A stretch of DNA of 24,086 nt. It comes from HGM13006 sp963650135 (GTDB lineage: Bacteria > Bacillota > Clostridia > Oscillospirales > Oscillospiraceae). The notes under the pieces were generated by a model, which worked only from the letters and a program-made list of their open reading frames with translations, ran no database searches and was not told the DNA's origin. The stretch lies in contig CAVJLG010000024.1 of the NCBI GenBank assembly GCA_963650135.1, positions 1 through 24,086 of the forward strand, given 5' to 3'. The position numbers and the translations under genes are program-made. Positions 1-6,475 of this stretch are shown one piece after another (position 1 is the stretch's first letter; the number at the start of each line of letters is the position of its first letter).

Positions 1-2
1 AG

Positions 3-161
3 CGTATCGAGATTCACAACAACGAGAAGAAGCATTCTCATGGGCATGTTAAAGTGGATATCTACTTTACGGCAGTAGGATTATTCGATATTCCAACTGA
101 GCAACAGCTTTTTGAAACTATGGAAAGATTGAAGCAGAAAAATGCGGAAAAATCCGCTTAA
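3..161 (+). CDS. Large serine recombinase, C-terminal fragment (TnpX/TndX type)
   Basis: Only the last 52 residues and the TAA stop are in the window; the gene starts before base 1. The visible reading begins RIEIHNNEKKHSHGHVKVDI and continues with a YFTAVGLFDIP stretch, then a charged helical tail. The pattern of a basic His-rich loop followed by VDIYFxxVG resembles the C-terminal DUF4368-type domain of large serine recombinases that move Tn4451/Tn5397-like elements in Clostridia. Such enzymes excise and insert DNA through a serine-linked intermediate, but the catalytic domain is off-window. The codons are A/T-rich compared with the GC-rich genes that follow, which fits acquired DNA. The gene reads toward mnmE and ends 90 bp before it, so it probably lies at the edge of its element. 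The family call rests on a short tail and is moderately secure. Confidence 0.7.
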   Translation, partial: RIEIHNNEKKHSHGHVKVDIYFTAVGLFDIPTEQQLFETMERLKQKNAEKSA

Positions 162-199
162 ATAAAGAAAAAGGTGTAACCCCTATTCGGGATTACACC
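161..199 (-). terminator. Rho-independent terminator after mnmE
   Basis: GGTGTAA (173-179) pairs with TTACACC (193-199). Inside it, CCC (181-183) pairs with GGG (189-191) across one C-A mismatch, leaving a five-base loop. On the minus strand the hairpin is followed by a T-rich tract (complement of the A-rich 161-172). This is the expected place for termination of the MATE-mnmE transcript. It may also slow plus-strand transcription leaving the recombinase gene, but the T-tract on that side is poor. Confidence 0.7.
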
Positions 200-251
200 A
201 TAATTCCTAAAATACTGCCTTATTACACCGTGGCAAAACTCCGGCGTGTTT

Positions 252-1613
252 TTATTTTCCCACGCAGAACCGGGAGAAGATATCGGCGGTGATATCCTCC
301 CGCATGGCCCGGCCTGTGACCTCGCCAATGGCACTGAGGGCGTCTTCTACATCCATCAGTACCGCGTCTGGGGTTTCACCGCAGGACAGAGAGATGCGGG
401 CCTGCGTTAGGCCGTCTCTTGCCCGGGTAATGGCGGAGATATGGCGGGCATTGGTCAGCAGACCGCCATCGCAGGGGGCGTCAGAGGCGAACAGTGCGGC
501 AACCGCAGGCTCCAGCGCATCGATTCCCTGACCGGTTTTGGCGCTGAGGGTGAGAATTTGGTCGAAATGCAGCTGGGCGGGGTCCATAACCTGGGGCAGA
601 TCGGCCTTGCCCAAAATGCAAATGGTATGCCGGGCATTTCTGGCGGCATCCATGGCGCGAAAATCCTCGGGGGTCAGCGGTTGAGAGCCGTCCAGCACCA
701 GCAGTGCCAAATCGGCGCTTTCTGCGGCCTCCAGCGCGCGGGTAACGCCGATTTGTTCTACAGCGTCCCGGGTATCGCGGATGCCGGCGGTGTCGATCAG
801 ACGCAATACCAGGCCGCCCAGGCGAATTTTCTCTTCGACAGTATCCCGGGTGGTGCCGGGAATATCGGTGACAATCACCCGCTCATAGCCTGCCAGGGCG
901 TTGAGCAGGCTGGATTTTCCCGCATTGGGACGGCCAAGAATCACGGACTTTACGCCGTTGCGGACGATTTGCCCCCGCTGACAGGTGGACAGCAGCTGTT
1001 CCAGCGCATCGATTTGCGTATCCAGCAGTGCGGCATAGTTTTGAAGGGAGAAATCGTCGATATCCTCGTCGGGATAATCCAGTACCGCATGGAAATGGCT
1101 CATCACGGAAACCAGCGCCTCATAAATGGGGTCCAGCTTCCGCAGCAGCGCGCCGCCCACCTGACCGGCTGCATTGGCGGCAGCGTCGGCGGTTTCCGCT
1201 TCGATCAGGTCAATGACTGCCTCGGCGGCGGTGAGGTCCATTTGACCGTTCAAAAACGCACGTTTGGTAAACTCTCCGGGGCCTGCCTGCCGTGCGCCGT
1301 GCCGGAACAGGGCGGAAAGGGCTTCGGTGAGTACGGCGGGGGAACCGTGGCATTGGAGCTCCACGGTATCCTCGCCGGTATAGCTGTGGGGGGCGGGAGT
1401 ATAGACGGCCAGAATCCGGTCAATAATCCGCCCCTGACGGTCGTGAAGATCGTAAAGGCAGAGCTTCCGTGGTGTGGCTTCCGGCAAGGGCTTTCCATAA
1501 ACCGGCGTGAGAATCTGCGCAGCGGTTTGGGCGCATCCGTCTCCGGAAAGGCGCACAACACCGATACCCGAGGGGGCAAGGGCGGTGGAAATGGCGGCGA
1601 TGATATCAGCCAT
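252..1613 (-). CDS. mnmE: tRNA modification GTPase MnmE (TrmE)
   Basis: MnmE works with MnmG to add the carboxymethylaminomethyl group to wobble U34 of certain tRNAs, using GTP and a folate-derived carbon. The 453-residue product has the folate-binding N-domain (about 1-120), a helical domain, an inserted G domain (about 217-380) and the C-terminal FCVGK, whose Cys450 is a family hallmark. G motifs seen are GRPNAGKSS (227-235), GTTRD (253-257), DTAG (274-277) and SAK (357-359). Asn230 in the P-loop fits a potassium-dependent GTPase. The G4 motif reads GKAD (335-338) instead of NKxD, which is odd. The ATG at 1613 is chosen because AAAGGAGG lies just upstream and MADIIAAIST is the normal family N-terminus; a longer frame to 1757 would run deep into the MATE gene. 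It overlaps the MATE stop by 8 bp, suggesting translational coupling. Confidence 0.97.
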   Translation of the reverse strand: MADIIAAISTALAPSGIGVVRLSGDGCAQTAAQILTPVYGKPLPEATPRKLCLYDLHDRQGRIIDRILAVYTPAPHSYTGEDTVELQCHGSPAVLTEALSALFRHGARQAGPGEFTKRAFLNGQMDLTAAEAVIDLIEAETADAAANAAGQVGGALLRKLDPIYEALVSVMSHFHAVLDYPDEDIDDFSLQNYAALLDTQIDALEQLLSTCQRGQIVRNGVKSVILGRPNAGKSSLLNALAGYERVIVTDIPGTTRDTVEEKIRLGGLVLRLIDTAGIRDTRDAVEQIGVTRALEAAESADLALLVLDGSQPLTPEDFRAMDAARNARHTICILGKADLPQVMDPAQLHFDQILTLSAKTGQGIDALEPAVAALFASDAPCDGGLLTNARHISAITRARDGLTQARISLSCGETPDAVLMDVEDALSAIGEVTGRAMREDITADIFSRFCVGK

Positions 1614-2979
1614 GGGCGGCTTCCTCCTTTGCGTTTTGCGTGCCGGAGCGTACAACGCCCTTGGTCTTCCACTTTCCGGTGAGATACCGGATGAACACAA
1701 TGGCAGTGCCGCAGACCCAGCCGATGGGGATGGAATAGAAAATGCTGCGATAGCCAATGGCCGGGAAGGTTGCCATGATATTTGCCACGATCACGCGGAC
1801 AACCAAGCTGGTCATGGAACCGGCGGTGGGATAAGCCACGTCGCCGCTGCCCTGGAGCACGCCGTTGGTGATATACATCACGCAGAAAATCAGGAAGAAC
1901 CAGGCCAGGGTGCGGAGATATTCGCTGCCGATGGCGGTAGCGGCCTCGTTCATATGGAACAGTCCGATGGCATAGGGGCCTGCAAAAATCAAAAGCAGGA
2001 TAATTCCGGCGCAGGTAATCATCGCCATGACCATGGTTTGATGATAGCCCCGCTTGATGCGGTCCAGCTTTCCGGCGCCCATATTCTGCCCGGTGAAGTT
2101 GGAAAGGCCCATGTAGAACATCATAATGGGCACCATGGCAAAGCTCTCGAGCTTCATGGCAGCGGTAATGGCGGAGATGGTGTCCACACCGAAGGAGTTA
2201 ATGAGCCGCTGCATCAGCACCATGCCCAGGCCCACAGAGCACTGCTGAATGGAGGTGGGAACGCCCAGGCGAAGGCTCATAGAGAACATCTCCTTATGGA
2301 ACCGGAACTGACCCTTTTGGAATTTTGCCAGCTCTACCTTGCGGAACAGATAAATGCCCGCGGTAATGGCGGAGACTGCCTGTGCAATTACCGTTGCCCA
2401 AGCCACACCGGCTACCTGCCAGAACTGCACGAAAATCAAATCCAGCACAATGTTGACCACCGTGGCAATCAGCAGAAAATACATGGTAGAGCGGCTGTCG
2501 CCAATGGATCGCAGAATGGCCGCGAAGGTGTTATAGGCAAACTGAAACACCAGGCCAATGCAGTAAATCCGCAGATACAGCAGCGCATCGTCCAGAATCG
2601 AAGCATCGGCCTGCAAAAGTCCTGCAAGAAGGGGGCGGCTGGTGAGAATGCCCAGAATCGTAATCAGAATTCCGGCGCCCAGCAGCGTAAAGCAGGCGGT
2701 GGAGAGATTCTTACGGAAGGCGTCGGCGTTTTTGGCCCCGTAGAACTGGGATGCCATTACACCAACGCCATTGGTGAGGCCTGTTGCCAGGGCCAGCAGC
2801 AGGAATGTAATGGGGAAACTGGTGCCGACGGATGCCAGCGCGGTCTGACTGGCGAAGTTGCCCACAATCAGGCTGTCGGCCAGGGAATAAATCTGCTGTA
2901 GTAAATTGCCGCCAATCAGGGGCAGGGTGAAGGAAAGAATCAGCTTCCATTCCTTCCCGGTGGTCATATCTTTTGCCAT
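1606..2979 (-). CDS. MATE family multidrug/cation exporter
   Basis: A 457-residue integral membrane protein with about 12 hydrophobic segments in two similar halves, the normal size and layout of MATE transporters, which expel cationic drugs or metabolites using a Na+ or H+ gradient. The N-terminus (LPLIGGNLLQQIYSLADSLI, then VGNF and a SVGTSFP stretch) is typical of the family, as is the matching start of the second half (LRLGVPTSIQQ). The ATG at 2979 is preceded by a TGAGGAA ribosome site. The gene ends inside the first codons of mnmE, so the two form an operon from the promoter at 3018-3046. Clostridial genomes often carry many such exporters; the substrate cannot be read from sequence. 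Confidence 0.93.
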   Translation of the reverse strand: MAKDMTTGKEWKLILSFTLPLIGGNLLQQIYSLADSLIVGNFASQTALASVGTSFPITFLLLALATGLTNGVGVMASQFYGAKNADAFRKNLSTACFTLLGAGILITILGILTSRPLLAGLLQADASILDDALLYLRIYCIGLVFQFAYNTFAAILRSIGDSRSTMYFLLIATVVNIVLDLIFVQFWQVAGVAWATVIAQAVSAITAGIYLFRKVELAKFQKGQFRFHKEMFSMSLRLGVPTSIQQCSVGLGMVLMQRLINSFGVDTISAITAAMKLESFAMVPIMMFYMGLSNFTGQNMGAGKLDRIKRGYHQTMVMAMITCAGIILLLIFAGPYAIGLFHMNEAATAIGSEYLRTLAWFFLIFCVMYITNGVLQGSGDVAYPTAGSMTSLVVRVIVANIMATFPAIGYRSIFYSIPIGWVCGTAIVFIRYLTGKWKTKGVVRSGTQNAKEEAAHG

Positions 2980-3017
2980 GGGGATTCCTCATTTCAGTGC
3001 ATATAATTTCAGTCTAT

Positions 3018-3046
3018 ATTATACCGCAGAATGCGCAGCTTTCCAA
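3018..3046 (-). promoter_or_regulatory. Promoter of the MATE-mnmE operon
   Basis: On the minus strand, TTGGAA (3041-3046) and a perfect TATAAT (3018-3023) are separated by 17 bp, a good housekeeping-sigma promoter. Transcription should start near 3011, leaving a leader of about 30 nt before the MATE start codon. Confidence 0.75.
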
Positions 3047-3065
3047 TACCAGTTTCTCGGATAGC

Positions 3066-3082
3066 TATAACCGGCGGTTATA
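3066..3082. promoter_or_regulatory. Perfect palindrome upstream of the MATE promoter
   Basis: TATAACC (3066-3072), GGC, GGTTATA (3076-3082) form a perfect 7-bp inverted repeat about 20 bp upstream of the MATE -35 box. It could be a dimeric regulator's operator. It also directly abuts the T-tract of the serA terminator, so it may instead be a second weak hairpin there. No regulator gene is adjacent. Confidence 0.35.
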
Positions 3083-3114
3083 AAAAGCGCCTGAACCGAA
3101 CCCGGTTCAGGCGC
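3081..3114 (-). terminator. Rho-independent terminator after serA
   Basis: GCGCCTGAACC (3087-3097) pairs perfectly with GGTTCAGGCGC (3104-3114), with a short loop. On the minus strand it is followed at once by a run of five T (complement of 3082-3086). This ends the serC-serA transcript. Confidence 0.9.
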
Positions 3115-3133
3115 AGTGAAAAGCGAATAAAAC

Positions 3134-4297
3134 TTACTTAATGATCCGGAGCCGCAGAACGCCTTCCAGCCCGCGCACATGCGCCAGAGTTTCCTCGGAG
3201 ATTTCCTGGCCCAGATCGATCAGGGTATAGGCATAATCGCCGCGGGACTTGTTGGTCATGTTCTCGATGTTGGCGCCCTCGGCAGACAGCAGCGTGGAGA
3301 TGTTGGAGATCATCTTGGGGATGTTCCGGTGGATGATACCCAGACGGGCAGCGCCGGAGCGGGGCATTTCCACGTTGGGCATGTTGACGGAGTTGCGGAT
3401 GTTGCCGGTGTTCAGGTATTCCCGGAGCTCCTGGGCGGCCATAATGGCGCAGTTCTCTTCGCTCTCGGGGGTAGAAGCGCCCAGATGCGGGATGGTAACT
3501 ACGCCGGGCTTGCCAACCAGCTTGTTGTTGGGGAAATCGGTGACATAGCGGGCAACCTTGCCGCTTTCCAGAGCCGCCAGAATATCCTCGTCGTCTACCA
3601 GACCGCCCCGGGCCAGGTTGATGATCCGAACGCCATAGCGCATGGAGGAGATGGAGGCCTCGTTGATCATGCCCTTGGTGGAGGGCAGCAGCGGGGAATG
3701 GACGGTGATGTAGTCGCTCATCTCATAAATGGTCTTGAGATCCACAACCTTGACGGAGGAATCCAGCACCAGCGCGTTCTGCACGGACAGATAGGGGTCA
3801 TAGCCATAGACATTCATGCCCAGCTTCACGGCAGCGTTGGCTACCTTCACACCGACGGCACCCAGACCAATAACGCCCAGGTTCTTGCCCATGATCTCGG
3901 GGCCGACGAACTTGCTCTTGCCCTTCTCCACCAGCTTTTCTACGTCGCCGTCAGCCTCGGTGAGCCCGGATACCCACTCAATGCCGCCGACCACGTTACG
4001 GGAGGCCAGCATCAGGGCGCAGATCACCAGCTCTTTTACAGCGTTGGCGTTGGCGCCGGGGGTGTTGAACACCACGATACCGGCTTCGGCGCATTTGTCC
4101 AGCGGGATGTTGTTGGTACCGGCACCGGCGCGGGCAATGGCGCGGAGGTTGGTGCCGAATGCCATCTCGTGCATGTCGGCGGAGCGAACCAGAATGCCGT
4201 CGGGGTTCTCACAGGTATCGGTGACGGTGAATTCCTTTTCGTCCAGCTGGCCGAGGCCCAGGGGGCTGATTTTATTTAAAGTTTGAATGGTATACAT
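3134..4297 (-). CDS. serA: D-3-phosphoglycerate dehydrogenase, short ACT-domain form
   Basis: Oxidises 3-phosphoglycerate to 3-phosphohydroxypyruvate with NAD+, the first step of serine synthesis. The 387-residue product has the 2-hydroxyacid dehydrogenase fold with nucleotide-binding GLGAVG (144-149), catalytic Arg230 in NLARGG and His271 in PHLGAST, and a C-terminal ACT domain (about 318-387) likely to sense serine. Between Arg230 and His271 the usual DVFxxEP segment with the catalytic Glu is replaced by a TDFPNN stretch. I believe this is a feature of the short SerA subfamily, but I cannot check it here. The ATG at 4297 is chosen over one at 4324 because AAGGGGA sits 11 bp upstream of it and the earlier ATG overlaps the end of serC. 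The serC stop is 19 bp upstream, so the two genes form an operon. Confidence 0.95.
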   Translation of the reverse strand: MYTIQTLNKISPLGLGQLDEKEFTVTDTCENPDGILVRSADMHEMAFGTNLRAIARAGAGTNNIPLDKCAEAGIVVFNTPGANANAVKELVICALMLASRNVVGGIEWVSGLTEADGDVEKLVEKGKSKFVGPEIMGKNLGVIGLGAVGVKVANAAVKLGMNVYGYDPYLSVQNALVLDSSVKVVDLKTIYEMSDYITVHSPLLPSTKGMINEASISSMRYGVRIINLARGGLVDDEDILAALESGKVARYVTDFPNNKLVGKPGVVTIPHLGASTPESEENCAIMAAQELREYLNTGNIRNSVNMPNVEMPRSGAARLGIIHRNIPKMISNISTLLSAEGANIENMTNKSRGDYAYTLIDLGQEISEETLAHVRGLEGVLRLRIIK

Positions 4298-4316
4298 AAT
4301 ATTTAATATCCCCTTA

Positions 4317-5408
4317 TTAAGCATTCTCTTTATCGAACTTCTTGATGAAATCGCAGAGCTTTTCCACGCCCTCTACCGGCATAGCATTATAGATGGAGGC
4401 ACGCATACCGCCCACCTTCCGGTGGCCCTTCAGGTTGGAGAAACCGGCCTCGATGGACTCTGCCACGAACTTGGCGTCCAGATCGGCATTGCCGGTGCGG
4501 AAGGTGACGTTCATGTCGGAGCGGGAGCCGGGCTTTGCGGCGGCGGTGAACAGCTTGGAGCTGTCGATGACGTCATAGAGCATCTGAGCCTTGCCGTGCT
4601 TGATCTTCTCCATGCCGGGGATGCCGCCCTGCTCGTCCAGCCAATCCAGCACCAGACCCAGCATATAGATGCACCAGCAGGGAGGGGTGTTGTACATGGA
4701 ATCCTTGTCGATCATGGTCTTGTAGTTCATCATCAGGGGGGTGTAGGGCAGCTCGTGGCCAGCCAGCTCTTCCTTGACAATGGCAACGGTCAGACCGGCA
4801 GGCGCCATGTTTTTCTGGGCGCCGGCGAAGATGATGCCGTATTTGCTCACATCCACCTGGCGGGAGAGAATGTCGGAGGACATGTCGCATACTAGGGGCA
4901 CATCGCCGGTTTCGGGGACATACTGCCACTCGGTGCCGTAGATGGTGTTGTTGGCGCAGTAATAGAAATAGGATGCGTCAGGGCTCAGCTGCAGCTGGTC
5001 CTGGGTGGGGATATAGGTAAAGTCCTGATCCTCAGAGGAAGCGGCAACATGGATGTCGCCGTACTTTGTGGCCTCTTTATAGGCGATGTTGGCAAAGTTA
5101 CCGGTGACAGCGTAATCTGCCTTGCCGGTTTTCCCGATGAGGTTCAGGGGAACCATGGAGAACTGGGAGGATGCGCCGCCCTGGAGGAACAAAATCTTGT
5201 AGCTCTCGGGGACATTCATCAGGCGGCGGAACTTTGCCTGGGTATCGTCGAAGATCTTCTGAAAAGCCTTAGAACGGTGACTCATTTCCATGACTGACAT
5301 TCCGCTGCCGCCATAGTTCATCATTTCCCGTGAAGCGCGCTCCAATGCGGGAAGGGGAAGCATACTGGGGCCGGCAGAGAAGTTGTAGATACGATCATAA
5401 GCTGCCAT
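4317..5408 (-). CDS. serC: Phosphoserine aminotransferase
   Basis: Transfers the amino group of glutamate to 3-phosphohydroxypyruvate to give phosphoserine; SerC also acts in pyridoxal phosphate synthesis in some bacteria. The 363-residue product starts MAAYDRIYNFSAGPSMLP, the typical SerC opening, and carries the PLP lysine Lys199 in AGAQKN. HRKVGGMRASIYNA near the C-terminus is also a family signature. The ATG at 5408 follows an AGGAGTGA ribosome site; an upstream in-frame start at 5543 would lie in front of the promoter. First gene of the serC-serA operon. No serB-type phosphatase is visible in the window. Confidence 0.97.
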   Translation of the reverse strand: MAAYDRIYNFSAGPSMLPLPALERASREMMNYGGSGMSVMEMSHRSKAFQKIFDDTQAKFRRLMNVPESYKILFLQGGASSQFSMVPLNLIGKTGKADYAVTGNFANIAYKEATKYGDIHVAASSEDQDFTYIPTQDQLQLSPDASYFYYCANNTIYGTEWQYVPETGDVPLVCDMSSDILSRQVDVSKYGIIFAGAQKNMAPAGLTVAIVKEELAGHELPYTPLMMNYKTMIDKDSMYNTPPCWCIYMLGLVLDWLDEQGGIPGMEKIKHGKAQMLYDVIDSSKLFTAAAKPGSRSDMNVTFRTGNADLDAKFVAESIEAGFSNLKGHRKVGGMRASIYNAMPVEGVEKLCDFIKKFDKENA

Positions 5409-5481
5409 AGATTTAGTCACTCCTGTTAATATAATTTGCCATTGCCGGGCGGTTTGAAAGGAAGCGTCTGGCAATGTGCTA
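5409..5481 (-). promoter_or_regulatory. serC leader with a hairpin
   Basis: The predicted leader of about 70 nt contains an inverted repeat of CATTGCC and GGCAATG arms (about 5450-5477) with partly complementary inner bases. It could affect mRNA stability or control. No T-box core or known riboswitch motif was recognised in it. Confidence 0.35.
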
Positions 5482-5487
5482 TGCTTT

Positions 5488-5516
5488 ATTATAATAAAGA
5501 AACAATACTTTGTCAA
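5488..5516 (-). promoter_or_regulatory. Near-consensus promoter of serC-serA
   Basis: On the minus strand, perfect TTGACA (5511-5516) and perfect TATAAT (5488-5493) are exactly 17 bp apart. This predicts strong transcription starting near 5481. Confidence 0.92.
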
Positions 5517-5551
5517 TGTAATGCGGCTTGGGGAAATACCCAAAGATAAGG

Positions 5552-5581
5552 TTGAAACCGATGATAATTTAGTGATATAAT
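5552..5581 (+). promoter_or_regulatory. Promoter of the DRTGG/hydrogenase-like operon
   Basis: TTGAAA (5552-5557) and TATAAT (5576-5581) are 18 bp apart, so transcription should start near 5588. It is divergent from the serC promoter, with the two -35 boxes about 36 bp apart. Confidence 0.75.
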
Positions 5582-5599
5582 GAGAACCGGAATTGTTTT

Positions 5600-5651
5600 G
5601 ATTTTTAGGGGAAATCCCCCCGGAGAAAAACTCTGTGGGCGATTTTTAGGG
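5600..5651 (+). repeat. 11-bp direct repeat in the operon leader
   Basis: GATTTTTAGGG occurs at 5600-5610 and again at 5641-5651, in the roughly 100-nt untranslated leader of the DRTGG operon. GGGG (5608-5611) can pair with CCCC (5616-5619) to form a small hairpin beside the first copy. The role is unknown; a regulator site or RNA element is possible. Confidence 0.6.
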
Positions 5652-5688
5652 CGGCTGCTTTGGAACGGCTGCCGGGGAGGAACACGAT

Positions 5689-6030
5689 ATGCAAATTTCA
5701 TACCTGCGGGATTTGCTGGAGGCGTCGGTGCTCTGCGGGGAAGACCGGCTGGAGGAAGACGTTTCCACCGTATTTGCCAGCGATATGATGAGCGATGTTT
5801 TGGCATGTCCCGATGAGATTCAATGTCTGCTCACGGGGCTGATGAATAGCCAGGTCATCCGGACGGCGGATATGATGGACATTGGGCTGATTGTCTTTGT
5901 GCGGGGCAAATGTCCCCCGGAGGACGTGGTAGAGATGGCACGGCAGAGAGAGATGGCGGTTTTGGTCACCAACTGTCGTATGTTCAGCGCCTGCGGGCGG
6001 CTGTATGCAGCTGGTTTGGGCTGCCGTTAA
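5689..6030 (+). CDS. Small DRTGG-domain-like protein (first copy)
   Basis: A 113-residue soluble protein starting MQISYLRDLLEASVLCGEDR, preceded by GGGGAGGAAC. The layout and neighbours match small stand-alone DRTGG-domain proteins that accompany [FeFe]-hydrogenase-related genes in Clostridia. The DRTGG domain, named from larger proteins such as some phosphotransacetylases and HPr-kinase relatives, is thought to bind a small ligand; no catalytic activity is known for the stand-alone form. It can be aligned by eye with the 109-residue protein at 7786-8115: both have a [AG]D[ML]{2} segment, a long beta-rich core and a C-terminal helix. Six cysteines are present, including GKCP, TNC and SAC. First gene of the operon; the TAA stop is joined to the next gene's ribosome site. 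The domain call is from memory of family and context. Confidence 0.7.
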   Translation: MQISYLRDLLEASVLCGEDRLEEDVSTVFASDMMSDVLACPDEIQCLLTGLMNSQVIRTADMMDIGLIVFVRGKCPPEDVVEMARQREMAVLVTNCRMFSACGRLYAAGLGCR

Positions 6031-6040
6031 GGAGGATATT

Positions 6041-6475
6041 ATGGAAACCGTAAAACTGACTTACGAGATTGACGGAGATAATTTCAATGCAGCGGGTGAT
6101 GCGTCCACGGCGGTGAAGCGGGTGCTGAAAAAGCTGCGCCTGCCTGCTCAGATCGTGCGCCGGGCCGTGGTGTGCATGTACGAGGGCGAGATCAATATGG
6201 TCATTCATGCTGACGGCGGCGTGGCCGAGCTGGAGGTAGACGAGGAGAAAATCGTGATTGTGCTGAAGGATAAGGGCCCCGGGATTCCTGATATCGACAA
6301 GGCCATGGAAGAGGGCTGGTCCACGGCATCCCCCACGGTCCGGGCTCGGGGCTTTGGCGCCGGTATGGGCCTGCCCAATATGAAGCGCAATGCGGATAAA
6401 ATGGACATTCAGACGACCATTGGCGTGGGCACTACCGTTACCATGGTCATCTACATCGGCGGTGACGGAAAGTGA
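6041..6475 (+). CDS. RsbW-like HATPase (anti-sigma/kinase-type ATP-binding protein)
   Basis: A 144-residue single-domain GHKL ATPase, similar to RsbW/SpoIIAB anti-sigma kinases. The N-box is in the helix with Glu48, Glu50 and Asn52 (YEGEIN). The G1 box is KDKGPGIPD (76-84) and the G2 box is RGFGAGMGLPN (103-113). No sensor, dimerisation-histidine or receiver domain is present. RsbW-like proteins usually bind or phosphorylate a partner on serine or threonine; the substrate could be one of the two DRTGG proteins, but that is inference. The ATG at 6041 is chosen because TAAGGAGG is 6-10 bp upstream; an earlier in-frame start at 6005 overlaps the previous gene. Its stop overlaps the next start (GTGA). 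Confidence 0.88.
   Translation: METVKLTYEIDGDNFNAAGDASTAVKRVLKKLRLPAQIVRRAVVCMYEGEINMVIHADGGVAELEVDEEKIVIVLKDKGPGIPDIDKAMEEGWSTASPTVRARGFGAGMGLPNMKRNADKMDIQTTIGVGTTVTMVIYIGGDGK

Noticed and set aside
441..1682. Long plus-strand open frame of 413 codons
   Set aside because: It lies opposite mnmE, has no family pattern and a poor start; GC-rich genes often leave such open frames on the other strand.
1614..1757. Longer N-terminus for MnmE
   Set aside because: It would overlap the MATE gene by about 150 bp, and the normal N-terminus with a strong ribosome site starts at 1613.
5409..5481. T-box or riboswitch in the serC leader
   Set aside because: The leader is too short, and no T-box core sequence or aptamer motif was recognised.
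5520..5688. Rex (NADH-sensing) operator in front of the hydrogenase-like operon
   Set aside because: No TTGTGAA-N4-TTCACAA type palindrome is present.
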